Below are positions 1 through 6,148 of a stretch of 9,043 nt of DNA, piece by piece (within the stretch, counting starts at the first letter, position 1; the number at the start of each line of letters is the position of its first letter). The stretch is from an uncultured delta proteobacterium. GTDB lineage: Bacteria > RBG-13-61-14 > DRUE01. The DNA lies in assembly GCA_903930515.1 (NCBI GenBank), contig CAIYYW010000128.1, positions 1 through 9,043 of the forward strand, given 5' to 3'. The notes under the pieces were generated by a model. The model was not told the DNA's origin and ran no database searches. It saw only the letters and a list, made by a program, of their open reading frames with translations. Position numbers and translations under genes: made by a program.

Positions 1-24
1 CAATTCCCGTGGCTTCAGTTGGAA

Positions 25-53
25 TTGACAATCAGCTTAATTTAGCTTATATA
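25..53 (+). promoter_or_regulatory. sigma-70-type promoter of the tRNA-Val gene
   Basis: A perfect -35 hexamer TTGACA (25-30) is followed after exactly 17 bases by TATATA (48-53), one mismatch from the -10 consensus. The expected start of transcription, near 60, lies a few bases before the mature tRNA 5' end at 65, which suits a stable-RNA promoter with a very short leader. A 7-bp inverted repeat (1-7 and 21-27) runs into the -35 box. This is read from sequence only; no transcript data are available. Confidence 0.8.
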
Positions 54-64
54 TAAAGGGTTCC

Positions 65-140
65 GGGCGGATGGCTCAGTTGGGAGAGCGTTGGCCTTAC
101 AAGCCGAAGGTCGCAGGTTCAAGTCCTGTTCCGCCCACCA
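65..140 (+). tRNA. tRNA-Val (anticodon TAC), CCA encoded
   Basis: The full cloverleaf can be drawn. The acceptor arm is GGGCGGA (65-71) with TCCGCCC (130-136). The D stem is GCTC (74-77) with GAGC (86-89). The anticodon stem is 91-95 with 103-107 around the loop CTTACAA, giving anticodon TAC at 98-100, which reads GUA valine codons. The T stem is 113-117 with 125-129 around TTCAAGT, with one G-U pair. The 3' CCA is encoded at 138-140. The gene is 76 bases long. An integrase remnant lies reversed against its 3' end, the usual layout when an element has used the 3' half of a tRNA gene as its attachment site. Confidence 0.97.
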
Positions 141-332
141 TAAACCCTTTTTTTCAATCAGTTCCAAAGGCGGGTTTTTTTGTTGCACGCTGGTAACACA
201 ATTCGGCTCAATTCCCATCCCGGTGCGTGCTATCTCTCCCACTGCCTCGGTTAGCTCCACCAGTCTTTCCCGGCGGGATTTTGCATAGCGGTTCACAGTC
301 AAATTGGGGGTGGCGTGCCGGATCAAGGTCAT
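141..332 (-). pseudogene. C-terminal remnant of a tyrosine recombinase/integrase
   Basis: Read from 332 downward, the minus strand encodes a segment beginning TLIRHATPNLTVNRYAK. This is the C-terminal active-site block of a phage-type tyrosine recombinase: the His of the second catalytic box (remnant residue 6), then ten residues on the nucleophile Tyr (residue 16, codon 285-287). The following RRERLVELTEAVGE is the usual charged tail. The spacing matches integrases common in Planctomycetota-like genomes. The N-terminal DNA-binding domain and the Arg...HxxR part of the catalytic domain are missing. Upstream of 332 the frame meets a stop at 360-362 after unrelated codons. Downstream the frame runs without a stop into the complement of the tRNA, down to 42, so the native end is unclear. 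It is non-functional and most likely a relic of integration at the tRNA-Val gene. Confidence 0.75.
142..181 (+). terminator. probable rho-independent terminator after the tRNA
   Basis: AAACCC (142-147) can pair with GGGTTT (172-177), and the T run continues to 181. Inside the loop, CCTTT and AAAGG give an alternative pairing. The stem is A/T-heavy with only three G-C pairs and the loop is long, so this is a moderate call. It is supported mainly by its position one base after the CCA end and by the uninterrupted T tract. Confidence 0.5.
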
Positions 333-345
333 GGAAACAGGGCAA

Positions 346-948
346 ATGGAGACAAATCGTTACATTATATGTAAATACCGGCCAGAGGATCGGGAGGCAG
401 TGCGAAATATTTTTGCGGAGTCCGCTTTTTTGGGAGACCCGATAGAAGGGGATCGAGAGGTGGCCGCGGATTTTCCGCTTACTATACCGATCGGGAGCCG
501 GAGAGCGCCTTTGTGGCCGAGTGGGACGGCCGGGTGGTTGGGTTTCTCCTGGGATGCCTGGATACCGCGCTCAAGGAGCGCATCAATAAAACGGAACTGG
601 CCCGACCGCTTTTTTATAAAGCTTTGCGCCGCGGACATTACTTCCGGCCCAAGAGCGTCGTTAATTTTGCCCGGCGGATGTGGGGCATCGCGCAGACATT
701 CGGCATAAGAGGCATAATGCGCGGGGAAGTTAAGCGGCTGATGCACAAGATCGCGGCCATCAAGACCGAATACCCGGCGCATTGTTCCAGGCGTGCATTT
801 GGGCACTACTTCACATAATAAACAGGCGTTGCATTTATATCTGCACTGCGGATTTGAAATAATCGTAAAAATAAGAAACCGTCACACCGGCCATCTGGTT
901 CCAGACCCGCCGGTATACGGTTTGCTTCTTGCGAGGAAGCTCAACTAA
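346..948 (+). pseudogene. decayed GNAT N-acetyltransferase (frameshift plus internal deletion)
   Basis: Three pieces of one GNAT protein lie in order. Piece 1 (346 to about 474, frame 1) has the N-terminal YRPEDREAVRNIF pattern and FLGDPIE. Piece 2 (about 474-783, frame 0) continues SAYYTDREPESAFVAEWDG with RVVGFLLGC, then a helical middle region ending EYPAH. Piece 3 (784-948, frame 1 again) is VPGVHLGTTSHNKQALHLY, CGFEII and a terminal VYGLLLARKLN before TAA. In intact relatives EYPAH is followed by LHI and the Q/RxxGxG/A acetyl-CoA binding loop, roughly 35 residues before VPGVHLG. All of that is absent here. The first frame change sits at TTTT (471-474), as if one base were lost. Without the cofactor loop the product could not be a normal acetyltransferase. 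A start at 331 is also possible. The family's substrate is unknown. Confidence 0.8.
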
Positions 949-1231
949 AGGCGCTGCGGTTTCTGTAGCATACATATCACATTTTTTTCTAACCCTCATA
1001 TTCTCCTAGGACTTTCCCGCAAGCCCTGACAGCCTTTTTTGAGATGGCCTGGCATAAGTGTTCATGGTCAGGCCCGCAGTGGAATGCCTGGCTAAGTTCT
1101 CTGCTTCCTTTCCCAATGGGATTCGCTACACTCAGCCTGTCAGAAAGGGTGTTGAGGCTGACCTAAAAAGCTGTAGACTTATTGGGGGCGGGCCAGGACA
1201 AGACCGACCCGGTATTTACGAGGAGGAAGCT
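949..1231. other. non-coding stretch between the GNAT relic and the DUF362 gene
   Basis: No convincing gene is seen in these 283 bases. Two weak inverted repeats are present: GGCCTG (1046-1051) with CAGGCC (1069-1074), and TCAGCCT (1132-1138) with AGGCTGA (1155-1161). The minus strand is open without an ATG from 1162 to 989 (57 sense codons), and I do not recognise its translation. The promoter of the downstream operon should lie here. The nearest match, TTGAGG (1153-1158) and TAGACT (1174-1179), has a short 15-base spacer and is not convincing. Confidence 0.5.
1221..1226 (+). promoter_or_regulatory. ribosome binding site fixing the DUF362 start at 1232
   Basis: AGGAGG lies five bases before ATG 1232. 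The longer in-frame start at 1058 has no comparable site and would add about 58 residues with no family resemblance. This site therefore decides the start. Confidence 0.85.
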
Positions 1232-2698
1232 ATGGGGAAGAATGAGACTGGAATCGGGAAAGATACCGTCATTATCAAGCGGTTAAATGCCGACCATGGG
1301 CAGGATACCTTTACCCAATTCCTTCCTTTGAATGGCGAAATGGTAAAGGAAATCGAAAATGCCGTAAAATACATTTTTGACAGGCTGGGAGGAGCTTCTT
1401 TAATCAAATCCAGCGGCGATGTTTACATCAAGCCGAACGCGATTGATTCCAAGGCTTACACTCACACCAGACCGGAAGTGGTGGAAGCGGTTATCCGTTA
1501 CTGGTTTGATGCGGGAGCAAAAAGGGTTTTCCTTATTGAGAATTCTACGCAATGCAATATAACGCGGCTCGTTTTCGAGTTGACCGGCTATAAGAAAATA
1601 TGCAAAAAAACCGGCGCGATCCCGGTTTATCTTGATGAGGAAGATACGGTAACCCTGAAGTTTTCCGGGAAGAAATCGTCCAAAGAAGGCGACCCCACAG
1701 GTTATGACCGCACGGAATTTGAGATTTCCAAAACGGTGTCCGAAAAACTAATTTTGGGTCGAGATAAAAACCTGTACCTAAACCTCCCGAAACTTAAAAC
1801 TCATTCGATGGGAGTGGTCACCCTGGGGATCAAGAACCAATGGGGCTTCCCTCGCCACGCGCATCGAAGCGCGGATCATAATTACAACCTTCATCACAAG
1901 CTGGTGGATGTCCTTTCACATGTCCAGCCGGACATTACCATGATCGAGGGAGTGGAGGGAACCATATACGGACACTACCCAGTCCTCTCTTTTGCCGACA
2001 AGTGTATCAAGCCGTTCAAGGTGTTGATTGGAAGCCTTAATGTAGTTGCCGCCGATATTGTCGGCGCCGCGGTTTTCGGCCTGGGCATAGATGATGTTCC
2101 TCAAATAAAGCTTGCCATAGAAAGAGGGTTGGGAGGCGGCGTTCAAAAAGCCGAAGATATCAAACTCATTGGGGATTATTCCGATCTGAAAAAGTTGGAC
2201 ATCATAGGAGACTTGAAGGATTTTAACGGCAAGTATCCATCCGACCTTTACCCGCAATTCCCCGGAGATGTAACTATCATCAAAGGAAAAGAAATGGCAT
2301 GCATAGAGGGTTGCGTCAACAATCCGGTGAGTGTTTTACAAGGTCTGGCCTATGACTTCAACGGAAAGGGCGGTTGGACTCTGATCATGGGAAAAGGTTT
2401 CGATTCCGCGGTGATAGACAACATTAAAGGCCGTGTGCTGATCGCGGGTCACTGCGCGATTGATGAGGTCTCCGAGAGGCTTATCAGCCGACTGGGAAGG
2501 CGCAATGTGTATCTCAGCGGGGAGTGCAACGATTTAAGGGCGACCAGTGAATCCATGTGCCACCTCATGAGAGTCAACCCGATGAAATTGGCGCCGATAA
2601 ACCCGATTGTCGGGGCTGGTATTCTTATTATGGCTTATGGGAATCGCACTCATGCGAAACTGGTTAATCCACTATCTTACCTCTTCAAGATGCGATGA
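1232..2698 (+). CDS. DUF362 domain protein
   Basis: The product is 488 residues with no signal peptide or clear membrane segment, so it is probably cytoplasmic. The DUF362 core spans roughly residues 60-335. It opens with DVYIKPNAIDSK (63-74), contains RPEVVEAVIRYWFDAGAKRV (80-99), the conserved NLPKLKTHSMGVVTLGIKN (184-202) and the acidic stretch DITMIEGVEGT (234-244), and closes with a VVAADIVGAAVFGL block (271-284). The C-terminal part (about 345-488) carries Cys 357, 361, 408, 432 and 443. It lacks the CxxCxxC ferredoxin cluster fused to some family members. DUF362 has no settled biochemical function; several relatives are found in anaerobes. It starts a plus-strand trio with the AGPS-like enzyme and the FGGY kinase (52-base gap to the next gene), so a role in the same pathway is inferred. 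Family call is sure; function is unknown. Confidence 0.88.
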   Translation: MGKNETGIGKDTVIIKRLNADHGQDTFTQFLPLNGEMVKEIENAVKYIFDRLGGASLIKSSGDVYIKPNAIDSKAYTHTRPEVVEAVIRYWFDAGAKRVFLIENSTQCNITRLVFELTGYKKICKKTGAIPVYLDEEDTVTLKFSGKKSSKEGDPTGYDRTEFEISKTVSEKLILGRDKNLYLNLPKLKTHSMGVVTLGIKNQWGFPRHAHRSADHNYNLHHKLVDVLSHVQPDITMIEGVEGTIYGHYPVLSFADKCIKPFKVLIGSLNVVAADIVGAAVFGLGIDDVPQIKLAIERGLGGGVQKAEDIKLIGDYSDLKKLDIIGDLKDFNGKYPSDLYPQFPGDVTIIKGKEMACIEGCVNNPVSVLQGLAYDFNGKGGWTLIMGKGFDSAVIDNIKGRVLIAGHCAIDEVSERLISRLGRRNVYLSGECNDLRATSESMCHLMRVNPMKLAPINPIVGAGILIMAYGNRTHAKLVNPLSYLFKMR

Positions 2699-2750
2699 AA
2701 AACTATGAAGGTTGTTAAATACATTAAATATACGAAAGGAAGGGACAAGG

Positions 2751-4478
2751 ATGAAAAATTCCGGAAAATTCGAGCCTGATTGGAGAGAGGATGTCCCGGC
2801 GGAGGGGTCATACCGATCCATCTTCAAGTACGACCCTAAAAAGTTCAAACACCCAAACGCCGCCTGGTATGAAATGTTCAAGCAAGAGTTCGGCTTGACC
2901 GATGAGGACTTCGCGAAAAGGCAGCCGGGAGGCGATGAACAGGTTATGCTTGATCATAAGCCCGCGTTGAGCAACGATCAGGTAAATACCTTTTTCAGCA
3001 TCGTCGGGAAGGATAATGTTTCCGCTGACGGCTACAGCAGAGTCAAGTACGGCCATGGCAAATCTATCGATGAAAATCTTGGCCTTAGGAAAGGCATAGC
3101 GGGCAAGGCGCCTGATCTCGTAGTCCATCCACGGAACAAGCAAGAGGTGGGGGAAATAGTCAAGTATTGCAACTCCCAGAGGATCGCCATCATCACCTAT
3201 GGAGCGGGATCGGGCTGTGTACTGGGCATGAGAGCGAGCAAAGGCGGGATTGCCCTGGTTATGAAGACTCACCTGAACAAGGTTCTGGCTGTTAACGAGT
3301 TGAACCAGACCGCTGTAGTCCAGCCCGGAATCATTGGGCCGGATTACGAAGCGGCCCTTAATAACGCCCCCCGGCTGTTTGGCGCCAAACGCAGTTATAC
3401 CTGCGGGCATTTTCCCCAGTCCTTTGAATTAGCTTCGGTGGGCGGATGGATACTTGCCCTGGGTTCAGGACAGGCTTCCACCTATTACGGAGACGCATAC
3501 GACATCGTTCTCAGCCAGGAATATGTGACGCCGGCAGGGATCATAAAAACCCACGCCATCCCGGGGACCGCAACCGGTCCGAAAGTGAACGACATTATGA
3601 AAGGCAGTGAAGGGTCATACGGGGTTCTGGTCGAAGCGACCATGAAAATATTCAGGCATATGCCGGGTAATCGCCAGCGTTTCGCCTTCATGTTCCCGTC
3701 CTGGAAGGCCGCGGTCAACGCGTCGCGGGAGATTGTCCAGGGAGAGTTCGGCTTGCCGGCGGTGCTCAGGATATCCGACCCCGAGGAAACCGAGATCGGT
3801 CTTAAACTAAAAGGGTTCAATGACGGCATCCTTGACGCATTCTTGAGACTCCGAGGGTTTAAGCCGATGGAACGCTGCCTTTGCATCGGCACGGTTGAAG
3901 GAGAGAAGGGCTATGCCAAACATGCAAGAAAAATGGCCTCGAAAATTTCCCGTGCCCACGGCGCCATGTCGCTGACCGGTTACGCCACCAAACAGTGGGA
4001 GCATGGAAGATACTCCGATGTTCACATGAGGGAAGACCTCCTGGATTACGGCATAATCATAGACACCTTGGAATCCGGGGTAAGCTGGGAAAACCTGCAT
4101 CGGCTTCATCAGGGAGTGCGCTCGTTCGTTAAAAGCAGACCGGGCACCATATGCATGACCCATGCTTCTCATTTTTATCCCCAAGGGACCAACCTGTATT
4201 TCATTTTTTTAATGAGGCCCAAAGACCAGCTGGAGTTTTTCCAGTTCCGCAGGCAAGTGGTGGACAGGATCATCGAACATGGCGGGTCTATAAGCCATCA
4301 CCATGGAATCGGCAGGATGTTCGCCCCTTGGATGGAGGCCCATCTCGGCAGGGAGCAGATGGAAGTGCTGCGGGCGCTAAAAAAGCATTTTGATCCCCAA
4401 AATATAATGAACCCGGGCGGAAACCTGGGGCTGGATTCCCCCGATGAGGCGGACCAGGCGACCAATCAATCGCGCTGA
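2751..4478 (+). CDS. FAD-dependent oxidase of the alkylglycerone-phosphate synthase (AGPS) family
   Basis: The product is 575 residues with an N-terminal FAD-binding (PCMH-type) domain at about 118-300: APDLVVHP, the FAD loop TYGAGSGC (149-156), TCGHFPQSFELASVGGW (217-233), VTPAGII and GSEGSYGVLVEATMKI. The C-terminal cap (about 310-560) ends with the triple-His ISHHHGIG (514-521) and FDPQNIMNPGGNLG. These follow alkyl-DHAP synthase closely, including GH...SFE...GGW, the HHH, an Arg in HMRED (427) and Tyr 476 and 483 in the equivalent places. AGPS swaps the acyl chain of acyl-DHAP for a fatty alcohol, making the ether bond. Related enzymes such as D-lactate and glycolate dehydrogenases share the fold but usually lack the triple His. 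There is no organelle signal or membrane helix. ATG 2751 is chosen over 2712 because GGAAGGG (2738-2744) lies six bases upstream. The gene sits 29 bases before the kinase. The exact substrate is not proven. Confidence 0.87.
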   Translation: MKNSGKFEPDWREDVPAEGSYRSIFKYDPKKFKHPNAAWYEMFKQEFGLTDEDFAKRQPGGDEQVMLDHKPALSNDQVNTFFSIVGKDNVSADGYSRVKYGHGKSIDENLGLRKGIAGKAPDLVVHPRNKQEVGEIVKYCNSQRIAIITYGAGSGCVLGMRASKGGIALVMKTHLNKVLAVNELNQTAVVQPGIIGPDYEAALNNAPRLFGAKRSYTCGHFPQSFELASVGGWILALGSGQASTYYGDAYDIVLSQEYVTPAGIIKTHAIPGTATGPKVNDIMKGSEGSYGVLVEATMKIFRHMPGNRQRFAFMFPSWKAAVNASREIVQGEFGLPAVLRISDPEETEIGLKLKGFNDGILDAFLRLRGFKPMERCLCIGTVEGEKGYAKHARKMASKISRAHGAMSLTGYATKQWEHGRYSDVHMREDLLDYGIIIDTLESGVSWENLHRLHQGVRSFVKSRPGTICMTHASHFYPQGTNLYFIFLMRPKDQLEFFQFRRQVVDRIIEHGGSISHHHGIGRMFAPWMEAHLGREQMEVLRALKKHFDPQNIMNPGGNLGLDSPDEADQATNQSR

Positions 4479-4507
4479 AAGTCTTTCTGTTTCATGGAAG
4501 GGCGGAA

Positions 4508-6079
4508 ATGAAAGATTCTTCTAAACAAACCGATGAGTTGATTGTTGCCATAGACGCCGGCACGCAGTCGATCAGGGCCGCGCTGGTGGATTTAGCCGGT
4601 AATATTCACGGTCTGGTCAAGACCCCGATCGAGCCTTATTTCTCCGAGCGCCCGGGGTGGGCCGAACAACAGCCCGAATACTACTGGCAGATGTTATGTA
4701 AGACCTGTCGGAAGCTATTTGATGCCAGTGAATTTCCAAAGGACAGGGTCGTCGCAGTAACCCTGACGACTCAGCGCTCAACTTTTGTCAATGTTGACCG
4801 GGATGGCAATCCCCTTCGGCCCGCCATTGTCTGGCTGGACCAGAGGAAGGCAGGCACAAAAGGTATTATCCCGGCCTTTTCCGTTCCCGTTCTCAAGGCA
4901 TTAAGACTTTATCAATTTGTCGAGTATGTGACGGGATATTGTCGCTCAAACTGGATTCAACAGAATCAACCGGAGATCTGGGAAAAAACTTATAAATTTC
5001 TTTTTCTCTCGGGATACCTTACCTATAAAATCACCGGCGAGTTCAAGGATTCCGCCGGGAATATGATTGGGACCATCCCGTTCGATGTAAAAAAGTTTGA
5101 TTGGGCGGGCAAATGGGACCTGAAATGGAAGCTGTTCCCGATGGAGAAGGAAAAGCTTCCGGAATTGGTCAAACCAACACAGTTGCTGGGACATGTCACC
5201 AATAAGGCCGCCGAAGATACCGGCCTCCCCAAGGGCCTTCCTTTATTTGCCGCTTCAAACGACAAGGCATGTGATATTGTCGGCGCGGGCTGTCTCACCC
5301 CGGATACGGCCTGCATCAGCTTCGGCACCACCGCAACCATCAATACCCAAAACGATAAGTACATTGAACTACGCCCCTTCCTGCCTCCGTATCCATCAGC
5401 GATTCCCGGTCAGTTCTATTCTGAAGTGACGGTGGTGAGGGGGCTTTGGATGGTCTCCTGGTTCAAGCAGGAGTTCGGTCTGCAAGAGAGGCTCCAGGCG
5501 CTGGAAAAGGAAGTCGCGCCGGAGGAGTTGCTGGAAAAGCTTTTAAAGGATGTGCCGCCTGGTTCCATGGGCCTGATGTGCCAGCCATACTGGACGCCGG
5601 GACCGGAACTGGCGTCATTCACCAAGGGATCCATCATCGGGTTTGGTGATGTCCATACCAGGGCCCACTTGTATCGCTCAATCGTTGAAGGAATTGTGTT
5701 TGCCCTTAAGGAAGGCGCCGAGTTAACGGAGAAAAAAAATAAAACACCCATTACCACCATCAGGGCATCCGGGGGCGGGTCCCGGAGCGATTCGATCATG
5801 CAGATTACCGCCGATGTTTTCGGACTCCCCGTTCACAGGCCTCACACCGATGAGACCTCGGCACTGGGCGCCGCAATCGATGCCGCAGTGGGGATGAAAT
5901 TCTTCCCGGATTTCAATAAGGCGGTGAACGCCATGACCCGGGTTAAGGACATTTTTGAGCCGATAAAAAAGAATGAGCAGATTTACCAGGATCTCTACCA
6001 GAGGGCTTATCTCAAAATATACAAGCAGCTTCTGCCTTTATTCAAGGAGATTCAGGATATTACCGGCTACCCGGAATAA
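4508..6079 (+). CDS. FGGY-family carbohydrate kinase
   Basis: The product is 523 residues, the normal size for the family. It has the two actin-like domains: the phosphate loop AIDAGTQSIRAALVD (14-28), the substrate segment IVWLDQRK (107-114), the catalytic-base motif ASNDKACDIVGAG (249-261, Asp 252), the second phosphate loop SFGTTATI (271-278) and the adenosine motif ASGGGSRSDSIMQI (420-433). The family phosphorylates polyols and sugars with ATP in the cytoplasm. Glycerol kinases carry QRET in the first substrate loop; here it is QRST (89-92), so the Glu that contacts glycerol is lost and the substrate may not be glycerol. GGAAGGG (4496-4502) lies five bases before the ATG. It is the third gene of the DUF362/AGPS-like trio. 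Possible substrates are dihydroxyacetone, a pentulose or another polyol. Family is certain; substrate is open. Confidence 0.9.
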   Translation: MKDSSKQTDELIVAIDAGTQSIRAALVDLAGNIHGLVKTPIEPYFSERPGWAEQQPEYYWQMLCKTCRKLFDASEFPKDRVVAVTLTTQRSTFVNVDRDGNPLRPAIVWLDQRKAGTKGIIPAFSVPVLKALRLYQFVEYVTGYCRSNWIQQNQPEIWEKTYKFLFLSGYLTYKITGEFKDSAGNMIGTIPFDVKKFDWAGKWDLKWKLFPMEKEKLPELVKPTQLLGHVTNKAAEDTGLPKGLPLFAASNDKACDIVGAGCLTPDTACISFGTTATINTQNDKYIELRPFLPPYPSAIPGQFYSEVTVVRGLWMVSWFKQEFGLQERLQALEKEVAPEELLEKLLKDVPPGSMGLMCQPYWTPGPELASFTKGSIIGFGDVHTRAHLYRSIVEGIVFALKEGAELTEKKNKTPITTIRASGGGSRSDSIMQITADVFGLPVHRPHTDETSALGAAIDAAVGMKFFPDFNKAVNAMTRVKDIFEPIKKNEQIYQDLYQRAYLKIYKQLLPLFKEIQDITGYPE

Positions 6080-6148
6080 TCGTCAAACACCCGTTACCTT
6101 AATGATTACCTTTTTATTTCTTGTTTTCGCGGTCCAGACACGATCATA
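6080..6148. other. short spacer between convergent operons
   Basis: These 69 bases separate the 3' ends of the kinase and the URO-D-like gene. There is a T-rich stretch around 6110-6126 and a direct repeat of TTACC, but no stem strong enough to call a bidirectional terminator. Confidence 0.5.

Noticed and set aside
42-140. Minus-strand coding across the tRNA, containing AEQDLNLRPSACKANALP
   Set aside because: This is the well-known false protein obtained by translating the antisense of a tRNA gene. The cloverleaf explains the sequence; only the part above 141 resembles an integrase.
466-480. Programmed -1 frameshift in the GNAT gene
   Set aside because: The frame at TTTT does not fit an X-XXY-YYZ slippery site, and the gene also has an internal deletion, so decay explains it better.
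360-806. 148-residue minus-strand frame
   Set aside because: It lies opposite the GNAT pieces, which show clear family patterns on the plus strand; it is a shadow.
835-999. 54-residue minus-strand frame (MRVRKKCDMYATETAAPL...) with AGGAG upstream
   Set aside because: Most of it is antisense to the GNAT C-terminal piece (784-948), which has recognisable family motifs. The AGGAG is only three bases from the ATG.
1058-1231. N-terminal extension of the DUF362 protein from ATG 1058
   Set aside because: There is no ribosome binding site at 1058, no family match in the added 58 residues, and a strong AGGAGG before ATG 1232.
2808-3410. 200-residue minus-strand frame
   Set aside because: It is opposite the AGPS-like gene, whose motifs are continuous on the plus strand; no family features are seen in the antisense product.
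2751-4478. D-lactate dehydrogenase or glycolate oxidase subunit
   Set aside because: The FAD fold is shared, but the triple His in SHHHGIG and the CGH...SFE...GGW block favour AGPS.
6060-6130. Bidirectional terminator between the operons
   Set aside because: The only stem (CCGG-ctac-CCGG) has four pairs, lies inside the kinase gene end and is not followed by a T run.
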